DNA of 64,000 nucleotides from Polycladidibacter hongkongensis (GTDB lineage Bacteria > Pseudomonadota > Alphaproteobacteria > Rhizobiales > Stappiaceae): assembly GCF_001561995.1 (NCBI RefSeq), contig NZ_LLWC01000036.1, positions 345,034 to 409,033 on the forward strand, read 5' to 3'. The notes under the pieces are model-generated. The model had not been told where the DNA came from, did not search any database, and saw only the letters and a program-made list of their open reading frames with translations. The position numbers and the translations under genes are program-made. Shown here in pieces: positions 1-6,426 of this stretch; the stretch's first letter is position 1, and each line of letters begins with the position of its first letter.

Positions 1-271
1 CCAGCGCAAAAGCTATCGCGGTCACATAGAGGGTGACACCCATGCCTTTCACGAGGCTTTTGAAGATCAGCAGGTAGTTCTCATCTACGGCGACCCACCA
101 GGCGTAGAACAGCCCAAGCAGACAACACAACACCAACCAAATCGGTGTGCGACGGACAAGGTTACGCTTGCGCCCAATAGAATTTGGAGAACCTACCGGA
201 TTGGAATTGGTCGCGGAGCTGGTGGCTGCGGCAAGCGCTTTGTCCGGCATTCGCTCTTGGCTGCTAGGCAT
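1..271 (-). CDS. Polar amino-acid ABC transporter permease (N-terminal part, cut by window edge)
   Basis: Reading leftwards from an ATG at 271 (a second in-frame ATG lies at 250) the frame stays open to the window edge. It begins with a polar, Ser/Ala/Asn-rich cytoplasmic stretch, then a basic patch (RKRNLVRR), a hydrophobic segment (WLVLCCLLGLFYAWW) and a sequence like the start of the HisM/GlnP permease domain (FKSLVKGMGVTLYVTAIAF). That family forms the membrane channel of polar amino-acid importers. It follows the binding-protein gene at 375-1169 on the same strand, separated by a strong hairpin, so the two form one operon. The ATPase gene must lie beyond the edge. Neither start has a strong Shine-Dalgarno sequence, and the substrate cannot be told. 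Confidence 0.72.
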   Translation of the reverse strand, partial: MPSSQERMPDKALAAATSSATNSNPVGSPNSIGRKRNLVRRTPIWLVLCCLLGLFYAWWVAVDENYLLIFKSLVKGMGVTLYVTAIAFAL

Positions 272-343
272 TCTTACAGGACGCCCCAAGACTAATCGGG
301 AGGCAGCAAAAATTCACGGGATTACCCCTCTTGAAGCAAAAGC

Positions 344-367
344 GGCCGCCCTTTCTGCTGGGCGGCC
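344..367 (-). promoter_or_regulatory. Intergenic hairpin between binding-protein and permease genes
   Basis: Perfect 8-bp inverted repeat (GGCCGCCC and GGGCGGCC) around an 8-nt loop, lying just 3' of the binding-protein stop codon. On the minus strand no T-run follows, so it is unlikely to be a full terminator. It probably protects the upstream mRNA or lets only part of transcription continue, giving more binding protein than permease. Confidence 0.6.
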
Positions 368-374
368 AAGCCTA

Positions 375-1169
375 TTAGTTTTTCGATTTATAATCGAAGA
401 ACCACTTCTTGTTCAACGCTTCAATTGTGCCATCCGCTTGCATCTGTGCAAGGGCCGCATTAATCGGCGCGGCAAGATCGGAGCCCGGTGTCAGGATGAA
501 GCCGAACTGCTCTGATCCAAGCGGGCCTCCGACAACCTTGAAGGCATCTGGTGCAGCGCCCATGTACCCCTTAGCGGAGGTCGCATCCATAAGCACGGTA
601 TCTACATCCCCGGCTTTCAACGCCATCACGGATGCACCGAAGGTCTCAAAGAGTTGGATGCGCGGGTTGCTCTCGTTGCCATCAAGCACATCATACACGG
701 CCACGTAGAAATTTGTTGTGCCGGTCTGCGCACCAACAAGCAGATCTTTGTTTGCCGCAAAGCCTTTGGCGTCGGTGAAGCGATCTTCATCAGCGCGCAC
801 GAGCATAAACATTTCAGAGGTCATGTAGGGATCTGAAAAGTCGATCTGCTTCTTACGCTCATCATTGATGGTAATGCCATCCATGCCGACATCAAACTGG
901 CCTTGGCGCACGGCCTCGATCATCGTATCCCACGATGCAAGGCGCCAATCCACTTTGGCATTGAGGCGCTTGGCTATTTCGTTAAATGCATCATATTCCC
1001 AACCAATGCCCTCACCTGTTTTGGGATCAGCGAAGTTGAGTGGTGTGTAGGCGTTTTCAGTAACTGCCACGATAGTACGACCATCCAAATCCGGAAGGTC
1101 TGAAGCTGTTGCCCCTGCAGTGAGCGCAAGAAGGGCGGCCATGGCGCGTGCCATTATTCTGGAAAGCAT
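375..1169 (-). CDS. ABC transporter substrate-binding protein, polar amino-acid family (SBP_bac_3)
   Basis: Periplasmic receptor of about 264 residues that would deliver an amino acid or similar polar solute to the permease encoded next. The start at 1169 is chosen because AAGGA stands 7 nt upstream and the protein then begins with a typical signal peptide (basic start, then AMAALLALTAGATA). A start at 1232 would place 21 odd residues before it. The mature part shows family 3 signatures: VAVTENAYTPLNF near the N-terminus, GWEYDAFNEIAKRL, then a middle WDTMIEAVRQGQFDVGMDGI segment (the solute-binding loop) and a C-terminal LNKKWF. Usual family length. Ligand not predictable from sequence. Confidence 0.85.
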   Translation of the reverse strand: MLSRIMARAMAALLALTAGATASDLPDLDGRTIVAVTENAYTPLNFADPKTGEGIGWEYDAFNEIAKRLNAKVDWRLASWDTMIEAVRQGQFDVGMDGITINDERKKQIDFSDPYMTSEMFMLVRADEDRFTDAKGFAANKDLLVGAQTGTTNFYVAVYDVLDGNESNPRIQLFETFGASVMALKAGDVDTVLMDATSAKGYMGAAPDAFKVVGGPLGSEQFGFILTPGSDLAAPINAALAQMQADGTIEALNKKWFFDYKSKN

Positions 1170-1571
1170 CTGTTTGTCCTTAAGGTCTGCCTGAAGGCAG
1201 GTAAAACAGGTCAATATACAACGTAGGTGCAAATAGGCAGCTCCGCGCTGTAACGCAAGAGACAGAATCGCTCCTTACTTGCAATTTTACAGAAATTTTT
1301 GCCATTTCGAAAGCACACCTGGACGCCCAACAAGCGCTATCGGCATGAACAACGCAAATGTGCCTCTGTTGTAAGTGGCAAACAAGTTACTCCAAGTTGT
1401 TTGTCTGGCTAATTTTTGTTGGATTGTTTTTTGAAATGAGCCAGTTGGCGAATTAATCACGGCTTATCCCATGAAATTTCAGGGACAGACTTCCGACTTA
1501 TTTTGCGCTTGCCTGCCGTAACGTTATCTATGCAGATAAACTGACGAGTAGGCTTGGTGCAAGGGTAGAGC
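1170..1571. other. 402-bp non-coding region between divergent genes
   Basis: Contains the promoters of the leftward amino-acid operon and the rightward phosphate symporter. The one clear structure is an inverted repeat at 1379-1403 (CAAACAA and TTGTTTG, 11 nt apart), a possible operator. A small dyad CTGCC-TGAA-GGCAG lies in the leader of the binding-protein gene near 1187-1200. No convincing PhoB direct repeat was found, and no gene is supported here. Confidence 0.5.
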
Positions 1572-2723
1572 GTGGTACAGCGGCGAAAACACTCACAGGG
1601 TGTCTCAGGACAGGCAGTTGGAACGACTGTTTTGAACTGGATGTCGATCTGTTTCCTGATGTATTTTTTAGTGTGTGCACTGGGAATACTCGGAGAAGGG
1701 TTTCGCCTAGCTGGCGAACTATACGCCAAAGAAATTCTAATCGGAGTGAGCGGGCCGCTCAGTGGTGTTCTTATTGGTGTTCTAGCAACTGCGCTGGTGC
1801 AAAGCTCGTCACTTGTGACCAGTTTGCTAGTGGCGTTGGTGGCGGGTGGGCTGCCGATTGAAACCGCCCTACCGATTATCTTTGGTGCAAATGTAGGCAC
1901 CACGATCTCAAACAGTCTTATCAGCTTCTCACTCCTGCCAGATAAACAAGCCTTCGGGCGGGCGTTTGCTGCTGCCAGCGTGCATGATGTGTTTAACTTG
2001 CTGTGCCTTTTTGTGTTACTGCCCTTTGAGCTGAGTACAGGGCTGCTTGAGCATGTTAGCGGAGTTGTTGCAACTTGGCTTTCCAGCGAATTTGCCGGTG
2101 GGGGACTAACATTGGCGCTACCGGCAATGACAGCACCAATTGTGGACTGGATGTCCGACTGGGCGCACACAAAAGCACCGGAGAGCGGCGCTTATGTCCT
2201 CATAGGCAGCGCACTCCTGCTGGCAGGATTTGCACTATTCTATTTAAAAAGCCTATTTGCGCAGACCTTCACCGACAAAGCGCAACGCCTGCTGAATAGT
2301 TCATTGAACCAGCATCCGCTTCGCGCGGCCACAAGCGGCACATTGGCGACTGTTTTCCTCCAGTCTTCATCTGCGACAACATCACTCATGGTACCGCTTG
2401 CGGCATCAGGAACGCTCAGCTTGCGTTCGGTTTTCCCTATCACAATGGGGGCGAATATCGGCACTTGCGTCACGGCGTTGATCGTTGCTTTCGGCCTGAA
2501 ACAAGACCAAGGCGCGGCCCTGCAACTGGCTTTGGTGCACACGCTGTTTAACGTGGTCGGTGTCGGAGTTTTCCTTTGTTTTAAAGGGCTTTGGCAGATA
2601 CCGCTGCAAGCGGCCTCTTGGCTAGGAAAGCTTGGGGAACGCTCTGCAATAGCGGCTGGGGCTTATGTTGCCTTGATCTATTATGGGCTACCGATAGCAC
2701 TGCTGTTGCTCATTGGACTTTGA
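1572..2723 (+). CDS. Na+/phosphate cotransporter family protein (NptA/PNaS type)
   Basis: Inner-membrane symporter of 383 residues, the usual size of bacterial type II Na/Pi cotransporters such as NptA; predicted to bring in inorganic phosphate with Na+. The diagnostic inverted duplication is present: QSSS motifs at about residues 77 (QSSSLVTSL) and 264 (QSSSATTSL), each followed by a GANVGTT or GANIGTC segment. About eight hydrophobic segments are visible. There is no C-terminal PhoU-like extension as in YjbB-type members. The start is GTG at 1572 with AAGGG 6 nt upstream. It stands alone; no Pho box was recognised, so phosphate control is unproven. Confidence 0.88.
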   Translation: MVQRRKHSQGVSGQAVGTTVLNWMSICFLMYFLVCALGILGEGFRLAGELYAKEILIGVSGPLSGVLIGVLATALVQSSSLVTSLLVALVAGGLPIETALPIIFGANVGTTISNSLISFSLLPDKQAFGRAFAAASVHDVFNLLCLFVLLPFELSTGLLEHVSGVVATWLSSEFAGGGLTLALPAMTAPIVDWMSDWAHTKAPESGAYVLIGSALLLAGFALFYLKSLFAQTFTDKAQRLLNSSLNQHPLRAATSGTLATVFLQSSSATTSLMVPLAASGTLSLRSVFPITMGANIGTCVTALIVAFGLKQDQGAALQLALVHTLFNVVGVGVFLCFKGLWQIPLQAASWLGKLGERSAIAAGAYVALIYYGLPIALLLLIGL

Positions 2724-2795
2724 GTTTATCCAGCACCGTTACATCAAAGATATTGATGATATTGATCTTGAATTATCATTTGAACTTATCACTCG

Positions 2796-2832
2796 AATCC
2801 TATTAGGTAAGCATTGCTAACCTAATAGGATT
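2796..2832 (+). promoter_or_regulatory. Hairpin covering the ribosome binding site of the next gene
   Basis: A near-perfect 17-bp inverted repeat: arms AATCCTATTAGGT and ACCTAATAGGATT, one A-A mismatch, then AGC/GCT closing a 3-nt loop. The right arm contains the only Shine-Dalgarno candidate (AGGA, 2827-2830) for the ATG at 2839. In the mRNA it would hide the binding site. As DNA it could instead be an operator. Four T residues follow, so partial terminator activity for the upstream gene is also possible. Confidence 0.6.
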
Positions 2833-2838
2833 TTCTAT

Positions 2839-3759
2839 ATGTCTATTTCCTTCAAAGCTGCCAGCAGCACGAGCAGCCGCTTCGCCCTTGGCGGTTATGA
2901 CCTGTTTTTATACTGCGCCACCGTGCTGGCATGGGGTTTCAGTTGGTATGCAATAAAATTGCAAGGGGGTGTTGCTGTTGAAATTTCGTTGTTTTGGCGC
3001 TTCTTCCTGGCCGCGATTGGGATGCTTATCTGGGCTGCTGTACGTGGGCACAAGCTGCGGTTCGGACTCACGCAGCATTTGGGATTTGCACTCTTAGGTG
3101 CTTTGCTTTTTTGCATAAACTTCTTGTTCTTTTATAATGGGACACAGCTGCTCCCTTCTGGTTTGGTTTCTGTTGTTTTTTCACTGGCCTCGGTGCTTAA
3201 TCTTGCGCTTGGTTTTCTGCTATTTGGCCAACGGCAAAGCCTGCGGGTTCTGGCAGGCGGCCTGTTAGGATTTGGTGGCGTATTGCTGATGTTCTGGCCG
3301 CAATTTGGCGGGGCAAATTTTGATCAAGGGGCACTGATCGGCCTTGGGCTGTGTGCTGCGGGAACCTTGAGCTTCAGCTGCGCAAACATGGTCTCCGCCC
3401 GGCTGCAATCCTTCGGCATATCAGTGGTCTCCGCTGGTTTTTGGGGGATGATCTACGGCAGCGGCTATTTGGCAATTGCCGGATTAGTGCGCGGCAGCAC
3501 GTTCACCCCACCTGCAGACCCTGTGTATCTGGGCGCGTTGTTGTACCTCGTTGTGATTGCATCAGTTGTTGCCTTTGGCTCTTACCTCACCTTGCTCGGG
3601 CGGATCGGTTCTGCCAGAGCAGGCTATGCAACGGTGATGTTTCCGGTGTTGGCGCTGCTCGTTTCAACCGCGCTAGAGGGTTATCAGTGGACATGGTTCG
3701 CCGTTGCCGGGCTTACCAGCGTACTTATCGGCAACATATTGGTACTGACCCGAGGATGA
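2839..3759 (+). CDS. EamA/DMT-superfamily transporter
   Basis: Inner-membrane protein of 306 residues with about ten hydrophobic segments and the two-fold EamA repeat (first repeat about residues 20-155, second about 165-305). Typical landmarks are WGFSWYAIKL in helix 1, FYNGTQLLPSG and the AGY motif near residue 260. The family includes amino-acid and metabolite exporters; substrate unknown. The start at 2839 follows AGGA by 8 nt, but that site sits inside a strong hairpin. The gene is convergent with the LysR gene at 3772-4656, the stop codons being only 12 bp apart. Confidence 0.85.
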   Translation: MSISFKAASSTSSRFALGGYDLFLYCATVLAWGFSWYAIKLQGGVAVEISLFWRFFLAAIGMLIWAAVRGHKLRFGLTQHLGFALLGALLFCINFLFFYNGTQLLPSGLVSVVFSLASVLNLALGFLLFGQRQSLRVLAGGLLGFGGVLLMFWPQFGGANFDQGALIGLGLCAAGTLSFSCANMVSARLQSFGISVVSAGFWGMIYGSGYLAIAGLVRGSTFTPPADPVYLGALLYLVVIASVVAFGSYLTLLGRIGSARAGYATVMFPVLALLVSTALEGYQWTWFAVAGLTSVLIGNILVLTRG

Positions 3760-3771
3760 CTGCGGCTCGCC

Positions 3772-4656
3772 TTACTCTGCAGCAACATCAAATGACACAT
3801 TGCCGATCGAGGAAATGATGTGCTGTATCAGTGCTTGGTGAACGTTTTCTGTCGCGCTGATGGATTTAAGCAGGGAGATGTCGCAGGGGCCAAGCGGCGG
3901 CATTCCCTCTTTTTCCCCGAGTATTCGATGTACACTGCGAATGGCACTGGCGGGGAGGACAGCGATGGCAAGACCTGCTTGCACTGCACCTGAAAGCGCG
4001 GCGGCGCTTGCACTTGAAAACACCACCTGATACGGCCGCTGCGTCTTTTCCATAGCCGAAATGGCCTTGTTGCGCCAAGAACAGGTGATCGGACCAACGG
4101 CGATTGGCATGGGGTCTTTGTCATGCAAGACAACATCTTGCGGGCCAACCCAGTGCAGCTGTTCGCGGCGAATGATCGTTCCGGGAACATCTGTACAATC
4201 GCTGCCTGTTACAATGGCGAGATCCAGCTCGCCCCGTCTGATCTTCACGCCAAGGTCCATGCTGCTTTCACAAAAAACCTCAAGCTGTGTAGAGGGATTG
4301 ATGCGGCCGAAAGCGGCAAGCACTTGTGGTAGTAATCGTTCTGCATAGTCATCTGGCAAGCCAAGGCGGACCTGACCGGCAATCTCTTTGTCTTTTGCAA
4401 AGGCGACAACTGTTTCGTCATTCAGCGCGATCATTCGGCGTGCATAATCAACAAGGCGGTGCCCATCGTCGGTAAGGCGCGAATTGCGGCCATCTTTGGC
4501 AAACAGGGTTTGCCCCAGACGTTCCTCAAGGCGGCGCATTTGCATAGAAACTGCGGATTGCGTCTTGTGAACTGCCTCGCCAGCCTTAGAAAAACCGCCA
4601 AGCTCTGCAATCGCCAAGAAAGTGCGCAACTGATCAACATCGAGCGAATAGGGCAT
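3772..4656 (-). CDS. LysR-family transcriptional regulator 1 (VtlR/LsrB-like context)
   Basis: DNA-binding regulator of 294 residues. The N-terminal winged helix-turn-helix is clear: LDVDQLRTFLAIAELGGFSKAGEAV, then TQSAVSMQMRRLEERLG and LFAKDGR. The effector-binding domain follows from about residue 90. The start at 4656 is preferred because GGAG stands 6 nt upstream and the HTH then begins at the normal distance; starts at 4674 and 4704 only add an unusual leader. It closely resembles the second LysR at 5294-6163 (shared DDYAERLLP/DDYAERFLP block). It is divergent from the DUF1127 gene, with a dyad between them, which suggests local control of that gene. Confidence 0.9.
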   Translation of the reverse strand: MPYSLDVDQLRTFLAIAELGGFSKAGEAVHKTQSAVSMQMRRLEERLGQTLFAKDGRNSRLTDDGHRLVDYARRMIALNDETVVAFAKDKEIAGQVRLGLPDDYAERLLPQVLAAFGRINPSTQLEVFCESSMDLGVKIRRGELDLAIVTGSDCTDVPGTIIRREQLHWVGPQDVVLHDKDPMPIAVGPITCSWRNKAISAMEKTQRPYQVVFSSASAAALSGAVQAGLAIAVLPASAIRSVHRILGEKEGMPPLGPCDISLLKSISATENVHQALIQHIISSIGNVSFDVAAE

Positions 4657-4711
4657 CTTTTTCTCCGCAATCATCTTAATGGGGATCGCAAATATTTTAA
4701 TCACAGATGCT

Positions 4712-4751
4712 GATCAATTTCCATCATAAACATTCATTTGAAGAATTGATC
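4712..4751. promoter_or_regulatory. Putative LysR operator, divergent promoter region
   Basis: Perfect inverted repeat GATCAATT and AATTGATC separated by 24 nt, between the start of LysR 1 (4656, leftward) and the DUF1127 gene (4875, rightward). LysR proteins usually bind dyads in exactly this position. The half-site core ATTGATC recurs in front of LysR 2 at 6185-6225. Confidence 0.5.
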
Positions 4752-4874
4752 TCAACGCATGATATTTCATTGCAAGAGCCCGGCTCGCCAATACACCAAA
4801 AGGACGGTGGGTAGCCGGAGATCGTTTTGACATTACTTCGCAAGGCGACACAGTGCCCTTGAAGGAGGCCGAAT

Positions 4875-5219
4875 ATGACCTACGCATACCCAACCCCTGA
4901 AGTTCACAGCAATAAAAATCTCGCTTGCCGAGGCAACTTCGAACCTTTGACTGTTAAAGGCACAATGCGCGCTGTGGGGCACTTTTTTGGCCGTGTTTAC
5001 AAACACTATCAAGACCGCCGCTCTATTGCGCAACTGGCTGGTGTTGAAGACAGAATGCTCAAGGATATTGGCGTGACACGCGGGGATGTGCTTTGTGCCC
5101 TAGAGCAACACGACGGCGTTGACCCCTCTTTGCACTTGGCAGATCGCGCTCGCGAACGGCAGGCCGCCGACATCGCTCAGCGCCGCGTTGAGTGGCATTG
5201 GAAGAACGGCGACCTCTGA
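4875..5219 (+). CDS. DUF1127 domain-containing small protein
   Basis: Basic 114-residue protein. The DUF1127 signature lies at about residues 48-72 (RRSIAQLAGVEDRMLKDIGV followed by TRGDV), an arginine-rich helical motif of small alphaproteobacterial proteins that, in Agrobacterium and Brucella work, are linked to RNA turnover and phosphate or virulence phenotypes and are targets of LysR regulators. A very strong Shine-Dalgarno site (AAGGAGG, 4862-4868) precedes the ATG, implying high expression. It is divergent from LysR 1 and convergent with LysR 2. The N-terminal 40 residues and the charged C-terminus (RARERQAADIAQRRVEW) are not recognised. Confidence 0.85.
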   Translation: MTYAYPTPEVHSNKNLACRGNFEPLTVKGTMRAVGHFFGRVYKHYQDRRSIAQLAGVEDRMLKDIGVTRGDVLCALEQHDGVDPSLHLADRARERQAADIAQRRVEWHWKNGDL

Positions 5220-5293
5220 CCCCCTTGATGAGGCCAGTGCCGTTTTCTTGATGGCGGATCACATTTCCTTGCCGCCTCTTGCAACGCCTCGCA

Positions 5294-6163
5294 TTACTGC
5301 GAGATGTTGTAGAGCGAGGATACGATGTGATCCGCCAAAGCTTTTGCAGTGGCCTGCCCCCCGTTTGGCCCTCGGACTAGTCCGATTTCACAAAGAGGCA
5401 GCTGCGGAAACCCCTCTTCTGGCGTAAGTACCCGCATTCCCGGGCGGAGGGCTGATTCTGGCAATACGGAGACAGCGAGCCCGGACAAAACCGCAGCGGA
5501 AACCGCAGTAGAATTCCAACTCGTATAGAGAACCTTGTAGGCCCTGCCCATCTCCTCCAGTGTGCTTTCAGCCGCAAGGCGCCAATCACAATGGCGATTA
5601 CCTAGCGCAAGATGCAAGGTTTCTTCATGAGTGACGGCATGCCGGGTCGAACCAACCCAGACCAAGGGCTCTCGGCGAATGACTTGATCGTGACGCGCCC
5701 ATGAACGACGGCGCACATGCGTTACAATGGCCAAATCGATTTCATCCGCTTCCAGTGATGTGCGTAGATCCGGCGTTGGCGCACAAACAACAGAGACCTC
5801 TACCTTTGGATTAGATCGGGAAAAAAGGGCAAGAATCTCCGGCAAGAACCGCTCCGCATAGTCATCGGGCGTGCCAAGGCGCACAGTTCCGGCGACGGGC
5901 GCCTTTTCAAAGGTTGTTACAGCCTGTGCGTTGAGCCGAATGAGCTTTTCAGCAAAGGGGAGCAGTTCTTCCCCCTTGATGGTTAGGCGGCAGGTGCGGC
6001 CTTGCCGCTCAAACAGGGTGGTGTCTAGCTGTTCCTCAAGCTTTCTGATCTGCATAGATACAGCGGATTGTGTTTTGTTCAGTTGGGCAGCTGCTCGGGT
6101 GAAGCTGCCTTGTTCATTTATTTTTATAAATGTTTGTAGCTGATCAAGATCTAGAAGACGCAC
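5294..6163 (-). CDS. LysR-family transcriptional regulator 2 (VtlR/LsrB-like context)
   Basis: Regulator of 289 residues, paralogous in appearance to LysR 1. HTH at residues 1-60: LDLDQLQTFIKINEQGSFTRAAAQL, TQSAVSMQIRKLEEQL, LFERQGR. The effector domain begins near residue 88 and shares the PDDYAERFLPEIL block. The start is GTG at 6163; the Shine-Dalgarno is weak. A nested dyad lies just upstream, and beyond it a candidate sRNA is transcribed away from this gene. That arrangement (LysR, divergent sRNA, DUF1127 target) resembles the VtlR-AbcR-DUF1127 circuit described in Brucella; orthology here is inference. Confidence 0.9.
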   Translation of the reverse strand: MRLLDLDQLQTFIKINEQGSFTRAAAQLNKTQSAVSMQIRKLEEQLDTTLFERQGRTCRLTIKGEELLPFAEKLIRLNAQAVTTFEKAPVAGTVRLGTPDDYAERFLPEILALFSRSNPKVEVSVVCAPTPDLRTSLEADEIDLAIVTHVRRRSWARHDQVIRREPLVWVGSTRHAVTHEETLHLALGNRHCDWRLAAESTLEEMGRAYKVLYTSWNSTAVSAAVLSGLAVSVLPESALRPGMRVLTPEEGFPQLPLCEIGLVRGPNGGQATAKALADHIVSSLYNISQ

Positions 6164-6184
6164 GGCGATTCACTCATAAATAAT

Positions 6185-6225
6185 ATTGATCCAATCTATA
6201 AGTATTATTGGATAGTATTATCAAT
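6185..6225. promoter_or_regulatory. Nested dyad, putative LysR operator upstream of LysR 2 and the candidate sRNA
   Basis: Two nested inverted repeats: outer ATTGAT (6185-6190) with ATCAAT (6220-6225), inner ATCCAAT (6189-6195) with ATTGGAT (6207-6213). Very A+T rich surroundings. It lies 22 bp from the LysR 2 start and upstream of the rightward sRNA candidate, the normal place for a LysR autoregulatory/activator site. It shares the ATTGATC core with the dyad at 4712-4751. Confidence 0.5.
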
Positions 6226-6249
6226 AGCACTCTGACATATTTGTGCAAG

Positions 6250-6400
6250 ACATCTACTTGGGATGGAGCTTGCGCTCCGCTTTGACTGCCCCCTATTCGT
6301 CAGTCAGTTTATTTTCTTAAGAGATATCAGTTTGCTGCCCGCTGGCGTGTGACGTCGGTGGAACCTATACCCGCCTGCCGGATGCAGGCGGGTCTTTTTT
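6250..6400 (+). ncRNA. Candidate small RNA with C-rich loop and intrinsic terminator
   Basis: No open frame fits this strand, yet a complete terminator ends it, so a short untranslated transcript is likely. Visible structure: hairpin GGAGC-TTGC-GCTCC (6265-6278); hairpin GACTG/CAGTC (6284-6305) exposing a 12-nt loop that starts CCCCCT, complementary to Shine-Dalgarno sequences; then the terminator stem. The 5' end is a guess from the upstream dyad. The layout resembles LysR-controlled AbcR-type sRNAs of alphaproteobacteria, but I cannot align it to a known family. Confidence 0.45.
6369..6400 (+). terminator. Rho-independent terminator (rightward)
   Basis: Perfect 10-bp stem ACCCGCCTGC / GCAGGCGGGT with a 5-nt loop, followed at once by CTTTTTT. 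The T-run lies on the plus-strand side only, so it ends a rightward transcript, although both neighbouring protein genes read leftwards. Confidence 0.85.
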
Positions 6401-6426
6401 ATTTGCTTTACTGCACAGGTAACCTG

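Noticed and set aside
1379..1571. PhoB box upstream of the Na+/phosphate symporter
   Set aside because: No pair of CTGTCAT-like direct repeats with 4-nt spacing was found; only a CAAACAA/TTGTTTG inverted repeat.
6369..6400. Terminator of the leftward adenylate cyclase gene
   Set aside because: The T-run lies on the plus-strand 3' side; on the minus strand the stem is followed by mixed sequence, so it cannot be a normal intrinsic terminator for the cyclase.
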